From contig CM049306.1 of the NCBI GenBank assembly GCA_026874595.1, positions 92,993,642-93,057,641 on the forward strand: 64,000 bases of DNA. The letters are read 5' to 3'. This stretch comes from Sipunculus nudus (Eukaryota; Annelida; Sipuncula; Golfingiida; Sipunculidae). Positions 12,400 through 23,680 of the stretch are shown piece by piece (the stretch's first letter is position 1; every line of letters begins with the position of its first letter). The notes beneath the pieces are model-generated. The model was not told the DNA's origin and did no database searches. It saw nothing but the letters and a program-made list of their open reading frames with translations. The translations under genes and the position numbers were made by a program.

Positions 12400-13462
12400 A
12401 ATAAAAATCGGCTGTCTGGCCGTCTGTCCATTAACAAGGCACAAATCGTATCCACAGGACCTGGAATCTTCTAACTTAAAATCCAGAGAGGTCCATGAAA
12501 AATCTCCTTGGAAACCTGGAATTAGGTCTCTGTTACCCATATTCTTCAAGCTATTGGGCTCTGAAGTACCCCCCCCCCCCCCCCCAGAATAATGAAAAAT
12601 TGATACAAAAGCTCAAGTATCTGAACAACTAATGCATTGATCACCATGATTCTTTGCATGGATATTGATCATGGAGTGTTTCATCAGTTTCTGCAGACTG
12701 GTGGCGCCACCTGTATTTTTGGATTATTTTACGTTTTTTTCTCTATTTTCGAGATCTAAAAGATGTGGTCATCTGTTAACAGGGCACAAATTGTAACAAC
12801 TAAACAGAATCTTCACACTTTACATCCAGAGAGGTACATGAAAAGTCTCTATGGAAACCTGAAATTAGGTCTCTGTTACCCATATTCTCTTAGCTATTGG
12901 GCTTATAATCACCCCCCATCATAATTAAAAATTTGATACCAAAGCAGGGCACAAATCATAAACATTGGACCAGGAATCTTCTAACCAAAATCCAGGGAGG
13001 TCTATGAAAATCTCCTTGGAAACGTTTATTTATGTCTCTGTTACCCATATTTTCTGAGCTATTGGGCTTATAAATATAAGCACCCCTCAGAATTATTGAA
13101 AATTGATACCAAAGTAGGGCATAAATCATAACCTTTGGGCCCAGAATCTTCTAACTTGACATCCTGAGAATTCCTCAAAAGTTCTCCCCAGAAACCAGAA
13201 ATTGGGTCACATTGAACAATATTCTCAGTTTTGGGGTGTGTTTGAGCACCCTAGAAATAATGCAAACTACACACAAATTGCCAGATTCCTCATGAAAGGC
13301 CGGTTGGTTTGTCATCAGGTTTGTTGTGCTTATGGGTCTTGATGAACTTTAGCTAATATGCATGAACAATGATGCCACCTACATTACCTTAATTAGTTGT
13401 CTGTGCAAGGACATATTGTCAACATGTCAGTAGCCTGAGCGTCATGACCCACGGGTCACTTG
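12400..13462 (+). mobile_element. Helitron-like element, family A, 5'-truncated copy
   Basis: It begins near a GTCTGGCCGTCTGTCC tract without the usual 5' subterminal repeat. It contains several diverged units of the family A core (CAAATCGTA, GAATCTTCTAAC, GGTCTCTGTTACCCATAT). It ends with the family A stem-loop TGACCC-AC-GGGTCA and CTTG at 13459-13462. The next copy follows directly. It also carries a run of 17 C's near 12570. Confidence 0.6.
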
Positions 13463-14704
13463 TTTAGCTCGGCTGACTGTTAGTCATTTGAGCTATTGCG
13501 ATCGCCATTTGTCTGGCTTCCGTCCGGTTGTCCGTCCATTAACAGGGCACAAATCGTAACTATTAGACTTAGAACTTTACATCCAGGGATGTCCTAGGCA
13601 AATCAACTTGGAAACCTGATACAAGGTCATGGTGACCAATATTTTACGACCTATGGGCTGAAAACATGATTTTGAGCACCCAGACAGTCAAACGGAGCAC
13701 AGATTGAATCTACTAGGCCCAGAATCTTTTAACGTAACATTCAGGGAGGTCCTGAGGAAATGTTCTTGCAAACATGAAATTAGGTCACTATGACCTATAT
13801 TCTGCGATCTATAGAAAAAGATGTCATATGTGCACAGTGAATGTTAGATGGGCACAAATTGCAGATAAGATTTATATAATCAATCATTTTTGTGTTGTGT
13901 GCACCCATGCCAGTATTTAGGCTACTAATCCTTTTTCCTATAAGCCAGGAAAAACTCACTCTGAGACTGTGTGAAATGACAGCAATCATGTCAGTTTCTC
14001 AGCTGTGATTTCATCAATGGTCCCAAAACCTGGTCTGTTCATTGATCGGAATTGCATGCTCAATAGTAATCACCCTGTCCGTCCATCTGTTTGCCTGGCT
14101 GTCCATCCCTCCATACACAAATTATTTTTTTCCTGATAATACCTTCAGGTTGGATTGACATATGGATTTCAAACTTTACTTATGTATGGGCCACCACTAA
14201 AGCAAAAAATTTTACGATTTTGGGTCATGAGGTCAAAGGCACATGACCCACTTATTTAAAAGCATTATGGCTGCATTTTAAGCCAAGCTTTTCATCCCAA
14301 ACCTTCCATCTTGCGCATATTGCTCAAACTTTTCATCACAAACTTTCCCTCTTTCACACTTCGCTTACCTGCCCAATGTGGAAGAAATCTGTAGATTCTG
14401 AGGTTTCCTGGTCCGCGGTCAACATCACATTTTTCAAAGATTGTTAAAATAATCTAAATGCTGTACGTTCAAGGATAATAACTTCTCAAATTTCTTGTCA
14501 CAACGTCATTGGTTAGGTCACCGGAACCACTCTTGAAAATGCTTATAAATATTCTTACAATCAAATTCAGCTGAGCGTCGACACCCGTGAATCTCTAGTT
14601 CTTATAGAACCGTGGTTTTTAAAAGAATGCATCTAGTTAATAATTAATACATGCATCACCTGTATGTTAAATTCAACTGAGCGTCATGGCCAATGGGCCA
14701 TTTG
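13463..14704 (+). mobile_element. Helitron-like element, family A, head-to-tail copy
   Basis: It opens TTTAGCTCGGCTGACT right after the CTTG end of the preceding copy, with the two sharing only the T's at the joint. A hairpin with AGTCATTTGAGCT and a GTCCG tract follow. The 3' end has GAGCGTCATGGCCAATGGGCCATTTG near 14681-14704. A second type of end, CTCTAG followed by TT near 14597, hints that another element is mixed into this copy. Confidence 0.55.
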
Positions 14705-15269
14705 TCTTGAGCTACGGGGGCTCTTCTACGGTAAATACCGTAGTATTATATGTATAATGTATTATAACATATAAAAGTATGTGCTGTGGCCTAATACGTA
14801 TCCTTAAGAATATCAAGTATTTGAGTTTTAGAAAACGTAATTGTTGTATTCAGCGCTGTTTTTTTTTTGTGGAAGAAACTGGAAGAAATTTATTCCGGTT
14901 GCATCCATGATTTCGGTAAAGTTGTTTAGTTTATTGATGTCACGGTCGGGAGAAGGTGTTTATATTCCAGCAAATAATCCTATGCTCTGTTTTTTATACG
15001 CCTGTAAAATGACAGGAGTATTATTGTCCCTCCGTCCGATAACTTTTAGTGTCGCCGCAATAACCTACGGGGCTTTGATGGATTTTCCCGATAACTCACC
15101 AACAGATTATCACTCCCGAGTTCGATTAATGGGCAACATCCACGCATATTTAATAAGGTCACGGGTCACTAGGCTACATTGTGGTGTCGCCGCGATAACT
15201 TACGAAGAAAATGAATCATTTTGATAAAAGTCATCAGAAATGTGAATCAATCATATATCTTGCATCAGT

Positions 15270-18200
15270 TTTTATTAGCTCAGCTGACTGAAAGTCATCT
15301 GAGCTATAGCGATCACTCTTTGTCCGTCGTCCGTCTGTCCGTCTGTCCGTCCGTTAACCAGGCACAAATCGTAACCGCTGGACCTAGAACCTTGTAACTT
15401 GGGATTCTGAGAGGTCCATAAAAAATCTCCTTGGAAACCAGAAATAAGGTCTCTGTTACCCATATCCTTCGAGCTATGTGGCCCCAAAGTACCCCCCAGA
15501 AAAGTAAAAAATTTCATACAAAAACTTCAATATCTCATTAACTACTTGACTGATGGTCATGATTTTTGGCATACATATTGATCATGAGATGTTACATCAC
15601 TTCCTGCAGACTGGTGGCGCCACCTGTATTTTTCGATTTTTTACGAATTTTTTTCTCTATTTTTGAGACCTTTAAAAATGTGAACATCTGTTAACAAGGC
15701 ACAAATCATAAAGACTGGACTTAGAATCTTAATTCTTGACACACTGAGAGGTCCATGAAAAATCTCCTTGGAAACTAGAAATTAGGTCTCTGTTACCCAT
15801 ATCCTTTGAGCTATGGGGCCCCAAAGTACCCCCCAGAATAGTAAAAAATTTCATACAAAAACTTCAATATCTCAATACATACATCACTGATGGTCTTCAT
15901 TTTTGGCATACATATTGATCATGAGATGTTCGATCAGTTCCTGCAGACTGGTGGCGCCACCTGTACTGTTTGATTTTTTACGATTTTTTCCTCTATTTTT
16001 GAGACCTTTGAGGATGCTGTCATCTGTTAGCGTGGCACAAATCATAACGACTGGACCTAGAATCTTCATTTTCGACACACTGAGAGACCTATGAAAAGTC
16101 TCCATGGAAACCAGAAATTAGGTCTCTGTTACCCATATCCTTCGAGCTATGGGGCCCAAAATTACCCCCAAGAATAGTCAAAAATTTCATACAAAAACTT
16201 CAATATCTCATTAACTACATCACTGATGGTCATGATTTTCGACATACATATTGATCATGAGATGTTTCATCAGTTTGTGCAGACTGGTGGCGCCACCTGT
16301 ATTTTTCAATGTTCACGAATTGTTTTCTCCATTTTTGAGACCTTTAAGGATGTAGTTATCTGTCAACAGGGTACAAATCGTAACGACTGGACCTAGAATC
16401 TTCGTTCTTGACACACAGGGAGACCCATGATAAGTCTCCATGGAAACCTGAAATTTGGTCTCTGTTACCCATATCCTTTGAGCTATGGCACTCCAAAGTA
16501 CAGCTCAGAATAATGGAAAATTTGATACAAAAGCTAAAGTATCTGAACAACTAATGCAGAGATAACCATAATTGTTTGCATGGATATTGATCATGGAGTG
16601 TTTCATAAGTTTCTGCAGACTGGTGGCACCACCTGTATTTGTTCGGGTTTTTTTACGAAATTTTTCTGTATTTTTGAGACCTTTAAAGATATGAACATCT
16701 GTTAACAGGGCACAAATCATAAAAACTGGACCAAGAATCTTCATTCTTGACACACAGGGAGACCCATGAAAAGTCTCCATGGAAACTTGAAATTAGGTCT
16801 CTGTTACCCATATTCTTTAAGTTGTATGGGTCCAAAATACCCCCCCCCCCCCCGAATAATGGAAAATTTGATACAAAAACTGCAGTATTTCAATAACTAC
16901 AACACTGATGGTCATGATTTTTGGCATACATATTTATCATGAGCTGTTCCATCAGTTTCTGCAGACTGGGTGTGCCACCTCTATTTTTTTTTCAAATTAT
17001 ACGAATTTTTTTCTTTTTTTTGAGACCTTTAAAGATGTGGTTATCTGTCAACAGGGTACAAATCGCAACAACTGGACCTAGAATCTTCATTCTTGTCATG
17101 CAAGGAGGCCCATGAAAGGTGCCTGTGGAAACTTGAAATTAGGTCTCTGTTACCCATATCCTTCAAGCTATAGGACTCCGAAGTATCCCTCAGAATAATG
17201 GACAATTTGATACAAAAACTGAAGTATCTGAACAACTAATGCAGAGATCACCATGATTTTTTGCATGGATATTGACCATTAAGTGTTTTTATTAGTTTCT
17301 GCAGAATGGTGGAGCCACCTGTATTTTTGTATCCGCCAAAACGAAGTTTTGCGGATACTATGTTTTTGACCGAGTTCCTCCGCCGCCGTGGCGTTCGTTT
17401 CCAGAGAGCTCCTCGGAGACTAATGGACCGATTTTTCCCAAACTTACAACTATTATCGGGTCACATGTGAACTGGTGCCTAACCAATTTGCATTGACCTC
17501 TGACCTTTCCTCTCTATCCAGTGTCCATTTGTGGGTCTGTTTCCACTCATAAACCCTCATATCTCGGGAACCGTTTGACCGATCAGGAAATAAAATTGAT
17601 ACAAATGTAGCCCTTGGATTGCTTTATAACATACACAAAAAATGGTGGCGCCACCTGTAACCATGTTTGCACAGTGTCCATCTGTTCATCTGCCTTGGGT
17701 TAAAATCACTCATATCTCTGCAGTGAATTGACTAATTCACCTGAAATTCGTCATGTGTATACATCCAGGATAGCTTTCTTGATTTTATGACAGGTGGCGC
17801 CACCTACGTTCACGTTCACGCTGATGACATCCAAGCTTATATCTTGGGAACCGTTTGACCGATCAGGAAATAAAATTTATACAAATGTAGCCCTTTGATA
17901 GCTCTGTAACATACACAAAAAATGGTGGCGCCACCTGTAACAATGTTTGCACAGCGTCTGTCTGTTAGTCTGCCGTGGCCTAAAATTACTCATTTCTCTG
18001 TAGTGGATCGACATAACTGCCTAAAATTTTGCAGGTTTATACATCGTGGATAGCTTTCTTGATTTTATGACAGGTGGCGCCACCTACATTCTAGTTAACG
18101 CTGGACACATCCAAGCTCATATCTCAGGAACCATTTGACCGATTGGGCCAAAATTGTGCATGTGTTTAGATCTCACATAGGTCTTTATCATACACAAAAC

Positions 18201-18681
18201 TGGAGGGGTTACCTGGAAAGATTTTTGCACAGTGTTTGTCTGTTTGTCTGCCGTGGGCAAAAATCGCTCATATACATGTAGTGGTTTGACTTTTCTGCCT
18301 AAAATTTTGCAGGTGTATACAACTTGGACAGCTTTCTGGATTTGTGGTAGGTGGCACAACCTACATACACATTTAGGCTGCAGACATCCATGCTAATATG
18401 CAACATACCTCACTCTATTTCCCCTTGCCACTCAATCCATGCCTCACTATCTGATTTTGGCAGATACATGTAGTCACTTGTCGGTTACCCGTATTCTAGT
18501 TTTAAAAGTTTACACATTTTTCTCTATTTTTGAGATATATAAATACAGACTAAATCTTGGCCTGTTGGTTAATCTGTTTGATGCTTCAGTTGAATGGGTA
18601 TATACTACCATTCTGATGATAAAATTTCCTTTTGCGAATCTCTTCCCAGTCAGCTGAGCGTCATGACCCATGGGTCACTTG
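15270..18681 (+). mobile_element. Helitron-like element, family A, full-length copy with six-unit tandem core
   Basis: Subterminal AGCTCAGCTGACT (15277-15289) forms a local hairpin with AGTCATCTGAGCT and is the inverse of AGTCAGCTGAGC at 18648-18659. A GTCCGTC tract (about 15322-15355) follows. The core is six tandem units of 336-346 bp; their GGTGGCGCCACC or variant centres start at 15613, 15950, 16286, 16622, 16968 and 17308. The 3' end is the stem-loop TGACCC-AT-GGGTCA (18664-18677) and CTTG (18678-18681), then TTT. No target duplication is visible. The sixth unit is interrupted at about 17331 by a family B element. Confidence 0.7.
17331..18499 (+). mobile_element. Helitron-like element, family B, copy 2, inserted in family A
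   Basis: The 5' ATCCGCCAAAA (17331-17341) is the inverse of TTTTGGCAGAT (18455-18465), and a local hairpin with TTTTGCGGAT follows it. The element ends CGTATTCTAG at 18499. The flanks rejoin to give a normal family A core (CCACCTGTATTTTT on the left, TTTCTCTATTTTTGAGA on the right), so this is the youngest layer of the nest. The core has repeats with GGTGGCGCCACC near 17646, 17793, 17926 and 18073. Confidence 0.7.
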
Positions 18682-18911
18682 TTTCCAGCAAAATCCATGC
18701 ATATTTAATTAGGTCAGATGTCAACGCACTTTGGAGGAACCTATGTGACTTACCAAATATCCTATGGATTTTCATGAAACTCACTATACATGTACATATT
18801 TACCAATAACGTTTCTCACCTGAATTAGTCATCAAAATTAACTCAAATTTAATGAAGTCAAAGGTCACCAGATACACGACGGGCGTATTATGCACGTTTG
18901 CGGTGCTCTTG

Positions 18912-20295
18912 TTTTAATGTTTATGGAATTATATAGCACTCATATTAAATGATTTTTTTTCAAGTTGGCTGCCGTGGAAACTAGAATTGCAATCAAAAGA
19001 ACGCATTAGTCCGCCAAAAAATCCATCCCTTTAACTGGATCGGCACCAGCATTTGTCTTCTTCACTCTCATCCCTGCACAGATCGGTATGAAATCTGTCA
19101 GTAGTTCCCAAAAAGTAAGCTCGGACAAAACCCAGTAACAAACAGGTACCGATGAACACATAATCTCCCTTGCAAAGATAAAATAAATGAAAACACATCA
19201 CAGAAGATAACTTTTTCTTTATTCCACATATTACCTCAGGTCAAACCCTACTGACGTTTTCATGTAATGTTTAACACGGTGTGTGATATACCTGATCTAA
19301 TCTTTCTTTTTCTGTCTCTTAATACGAGAGAAGATGAGTACAGGCCCTTCTATCACCAGATGACTTTTAAGATATGTTAGTGATAAGTAGCCCTATCATG
19401 AGGCACAGTCCTTTAGCTCTCATGCTGTCCCCTTTCGCTACAACTGACGGTTTCAGTCTTCGGGGATTTACAATTCGAAAGCGAGTTCTGTTTTCATTCA
19501 TAACACATTATTACTAAAATTCTTGATCATTTGAACAATTTACCATTTTCTGCCCTAGAAGATTGCTGGCTTTAAACACATTATTTGATATTACATGTTA
19601 ATTTGAATTTCTCGGCAAATTTTATCCCGAGCCTTTTTATGCAGCGCTTCCGGCGCCCCGTATGGTTATCACATCGCATACATGCAGTTTGGTGAAGGCA
19701 GTCACTAGATACCAACAGTTAACTGTATACATCAATCTCCAGTCATGACGCAGTACATATTATTTAACTGATATAAATCAATTTACTTGGTAATATGACA
19801 TACAATTGTTGTTTAAGATATTTGAAAGCGCATCAGTTGAAACGCCCCGAGTCACTGTTTTGTAGGTTAAAGATAATACTGCATACTTTCCATCTCCTTT
19901 GACGTTTGTGACTATCTCGGCAAGTTCTCTTAACTTAAAACGATAGTACTTCGGAAGTTGAGTAGTTTGTTCAATTTGTTGATAGTTGCTTGTTCATTCG
20001 AGAGAAGATTGCGTCGTTGGTGTCTCCTAAGAAAATTAACAAGATGGTCCTATCTTGAATCGTTGAGGTTTAACATGAGACAAGCATGTTTGTATGATGC
20101 GTGTGCACAGAATACTAGCAGACCTTTGTGACGCAGAAATCGGTGAACTTTCTGGATTTGAGTCTTTCTGTGAATAGGGGATGTACAACTCGAATGTTTT
20201 GGTAGGCTTCGATGCGAAGCACGCTTGGTTGCGGTATTTCCCCCTTAAGAGTCCAATGTAAGTCGTAATCTGGACAAAGATCTTGTCAGAAGCCG
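18912..20295. other. 3' flank of the GPCR gene, no other gene seen
   Basis: On the minus strand this follows the GPCR stop codon. The plus-strand TTTATT near 19217 reads as AATAAA on the minus strand, about 1.1 kb after the stop, and could end the transcript. I see no exon-like stretch or repeat family in the remainder. Confidence 0.4.
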
Positions 20296-21387
20296 TTACG
20301 TTGTACCTGTAGGATGCATGTTGTAATCCGGCGATACAGCTCTTTTTTTAACATACCAAGAACAGCACATGGTCCGGCACGCAGTCCGGAACACACGGTT
20401 CCTCATTGTGTGCAGCCAAGGGTTAACAGCACAAGAGGACAGCGCTATTGTGTACGAGGTGCTGGAAATGTATGACAAAATCAATGGGTCACAGGAGTTG
20501 CACAAAAAATACATTGTTCGTGAAATGGCGTAAGGAAGCCAGCCGCAGATGAAAACGAGGCAGAGTATCAGGTACACCACGGCCGCTTTCGTCACCACAC
20601 GGGCATTTCTGTTCCACTGGGCCTTTTCTGATGTGTTTTCTTGTTTTTGCATGTTCATGGCCTGTCGCCGGGCAGTGCGCACTATCAACAGGTAAATGAC
20701 TATAACAGCCATACACGGGGCCAACAGGCCGAGAAACAGACGAACAAGTTGTACAGGCATGGTGTATAGTAGTATTCCTCCGCAGGTAGTGGCGCGAGCA
20801 GAGCCCCGATTGATGGCAGCGTTTATGGCGGGAGAAAGGCTCAGGAGTATAGACAATATCCATAATAATGTTATGACGACTGCTGCGAATTTTCGTGAGA
20901 CGACGCGATCATATCGGAATGGTAAATGAATACTCAAGTAACGGTCTGCTGTCATCGCCAAAAGAGACCAAGGCGAGGAAGTGCGACCGACCTCGAGCAA
21001 GACGCGACCCAGAATGCAAGATGCAGTTGGTCCACTCCACACTGTGCGAGGACTAAGGTTGTAGACTATTGTTCTCAATATGCCCGTCAGTGACATCAAA
21101 AGGTCGGCCATCGTCAGAGACAATAGGAAGCTGTTACTGACAGTCCTTAAGTATGAGAACCGTACGAAAAGTAATAGAACTAGTAAGTTCCCGACAACAG
21201 CAATCACAAGTATTACTAAGAAGATGGTGAACAAAGTCCGACTGTACTGAAAATAATTTTCGAGTTCTTTCCATTCATCCGGTAACTTAGTTGCGTTTGT
21301 ATCATTTATCATTACCTGTAATGTTGAACGTGGGTACCGGGCTGACTGCGAAGTCACGGTTATATCGGGCGCGATAGTTGAAGCCAT
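20296..21387 (-). CDS. Class A (rhodopsin-like) G-protein-coupled receptor, orphan
   Basis: One uninterrupted exon encodes 363 residues with seven membrane helices and is expected at the plasma membrane, N-terminus outside. Two N-glycosylation sites (N28, N31) lie in the short N-terminus. Class A landmarks are GN67 in helix 1, LxxAD95 in helix 2, C124 with C202 for the extracellular disulphide, D148-R149-Y150 at the end of helix 3, W176 in helix 4, W283-L-P285 in helix 6 and N322-P323 in helix 7. Cysteines 341-342 may be palmitoylated. Two departures: helix 6 has GWLP where CWxP is usual, and helix 7 reads NPWLH, so the NPxxY tyrosine is histidine. Counting back from the DRY arginine, position 3.32 is leucine, which argues against an amine receptor. 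Ligand unknown; a peptide or lineage-specific receptor is most likely. The start ATG has a purine at -3 and G at +4. Confidence 0.9.
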   Translation of the reverse strand: MASTIAPDITVTSQSARYPRSTLQVMINDTNATKLPDEWKELENYFQYSRTLFTIFLVILVIAVVGNLLVLLLFVRFSYLRTVSNSFLLSLTMADLLMSLTGILRTIVYNLSPRTVWSGPTASCILGRVLLEVGRTSSPWSLLAMTADRYLSIHLPFRYDRVVSRKFAAVVITLLWILSILLSLSPAINAAINRGSARATTCGGILLYTMPVQLVRLFLGLLAPCMAVIVIYLLIVRTARRQAMNMQKQENTSEKAQWNRNARVVTKAAVVYLILCLVFICGWLPYAISRTMYFLCNSCDPLILSYISSTSYTIALSSCAVNPWLHTMRNRVFRTACRTMCCSWYVKKRAVSPDYNMHPTGTT

Positions 21388-22779
21388 GCTCTAGCTCATG
21401 ATGACTGCATGAAAAATTGTCTGTAAATGTATTTGTAAATTTTGGATTGATGCCGGTCTGCATCAACAGTAATTCTTGTTGTGAATTCTATAGGACACTT
21501 GATAACATGAAACATAACCATACGTTCATCCATTGATGTCTATGATAATTGTCATTTTAAAGAAAATAACGAGGCGATTGTTTAATATGAACAATGTCAA
21601 TGATCATTGTGCTTTGCATATTTAATGGCATACATACCTGTAGTAATCCTTTACATTAACAACACAGGGACCTGTTTAAAAGAATGCTTCGGTTGAACCA
21701 TAATCCACACGTCTTTCCCTCCTTTTTATCCTCAGAAATCTATATAACTTTAATATATAATTTTTCCTCGCCGCGATCTGTGAAATATTTCTGACGTAAT
21801 TCTGAGCTTCCTTGTTCGTAATGCAACTTAGAATATACTTGCGTCTTTTACTTATGCCTATTAATGTAATGGTTCCGCAGTTCGTACATTCCCACTGTAC
21901 TTAAAGAATTGGTTGATGCCTTGTTGGCGGCGTGCATTTAGACTTTCTTTGCATTTAAAGTTGATTTAGACAGGGAATGTGTCTTCCGTCTGTGGTTTCA
22001 AGTTCTTGTTTCTCGAAATGTATTTGTCATAGTAAACACTAATTAACTTACAACAGAATTCAAATCACGATATAATATAGAACCCTTTACATTTTCAAAA
22101 AAAAAACTCCAGTATTCATGTTACAGACGATGTTTACTCCAAGACGGCCAGAGTTTGTACAGTGGCGGCACAGGCACTACCAGTTCTGAGCGCCTGATTG
22201 CGAACACATTTGTTTTGTACAGTTTTCTGGTAAACGAACATGTTCTTTGTGCCTTTGTCCTGTAAATATCAGAAGATTAACGTACATGAGACACGTGATA
22301 TCGTTATCATGACGCGATAGCCTGGGAATGTGATGTCCACTTGACTACCATGCCTGAACAGCCATCTTCCTACTGACCAGATGGTCCTGGCACCGGTAGC
22401 GACCTGTTATGACCCATCCACAGCGAGGCCAGTTACAGCAAACACCACAAGAGTCATTCACATTATTAATATTCTCAGAATCGTGTTCGTAAGGCCTGAT
22501 AATACAAGGACCCGTGTACACGGCTATTAGCCGCTGCTAAGTTACCATTTCAGCTCTGATCCCGGTAAACCCTCATCCTAAAAATGTCACCAGTATATCA
22601 TGTGGGTCGGGATTCGGGAATCAATTGGATTAACGTTTTCAATAAGGAAGAAGGTTAGTATTTTATAAAGATTACGGCTGCCATCTCATCTTGAAATGAC
22701 GTATCATTTTCCTTGTCACAGGATTTCTGGCAAAGGGTTCATCTGTTATATCAAAATAACATTTTATCAATAAAACTGC
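21388..22779. other. Upstream flank of the GPCR gene, nothing recognised
   Basis: This is unique-looking, AT-rich sequence upstream of the minus-strand GPCR start. I could not define a promoter, a 5' UTR exon or a repeat family in it. Confidence 0.35.
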
Positions 22780-23680
22780 AAACTGGTGGCGCCACTTTTA
22801 TTTATTCCAATTTTTATGATTTTTTCTTTTCTTTATTTTTGAGACTTTCAAAGAAGCTGTCATCTGTTAACAGGGTACAAATCGTAACCGCTGGACCTTG
22901 AATCTTCTAACTTGACATCAAGGAAGGTCCATGAAAAGTATCTGTGGATATGTGAAATTAGGTCTCTGTTACCCATATCCTCCGAGCTATTGGGCACATA
23001 AGTACCCCAAAGAATAATTAAAAATGTGATACAAAAGCTGCAGTATCTGAATAACAAATGCTCTGATGGTCATGATTTTTTGCATGCATATTGATCATGG
23101 AGTGTTTCATCAGATCCTGCAGACTGGTGGCGCCACCTATATATTTTTAAAATTTGTATGAATTTTTTTCTCTTTTTCAAACTTTCAAATAAAGCCTCAT
23201 CTTGTAACATGGCACAAATCGTAACCACTTGACCTAGAATCTTCATACTTGACATCTTGGGAGGTCCATGAAAATCTTCATGAAAATCTGAAATTAGGTC
23301 TCTGTTACCCATATCCTCTGAGCTATAGGGCTCGTAAAATACCCCCAAGAATAATTAAAAATTTGATACAAACAAATGCTCCAGTTTCTGAATAACTAAT
23401 GCCTTGATAGCCATGATTCTTGGGATATATATTGTTCATGGAGTGTTTCATCAGTTCCGGCAGACTGGTAGCACTACCTGTATTTTTTTCAAATTTTTAC
23501 GCATTTTTCTTTCTATTTATGAGACATTCAAATGAAGTTGTCATCTGTCCAAAAGCCCACTGAAACCCATTTCTAAGGAATCTTCATAAAATTCATGATT
23601 TGTTTGCACTCTGGCAGTCATTTTGCTCATTGTTCAACATTCCTTGAATTCAGCTGAGCGTCATGGCCCATGGACCACTA
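22780..23680 (+). mobile_element. Helitron-like element, family A, 5'-truncated copy
   Basis: It starts abruptly in the core at CTGCAAACTGGTGGCGCCAC and lacks the 5' subterminal repeat and GTCC tract. Core units with GGTCTCTGTTACCCATATCCT occur near 22963 and 23310. The 3' end is CAGCTGAGCGTCA, stem-loop TGGCCC-AT-GGACCA (23664-23677), then CTATTC in place of CTTGTTT. It is more diverged than the copy at 15270-18681. Confidence 0.6.

Larger units (their letters stand above)
14991..18911 (+). mobile_element. Helitron-like element, family D, copy 2, split by a family A insertion
   Basis: The left part (about 14991-15269) matches 6967-7260. The right part (18682-18911) matches 7270-7495, starting at CCAGCAAAATCCATGCATATTTAAT. 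Subterminal ATACGCC (14996-15002) is the inverse of GGCGTAT (18882-18888). A GCAC...GTGC stem-loop (18892-18906) precedes CTTG at 18908-18911 and TTTT. The interruption is the family A element at about 15270-18681. Confidence 0.65.

Noticed and set aside
15884-17235. Repeated short open frames of similar sequence across family A units
   Set aside because: They arise once per tandem unit because the DNA is repeated; they share no protein domain and are broken at random.
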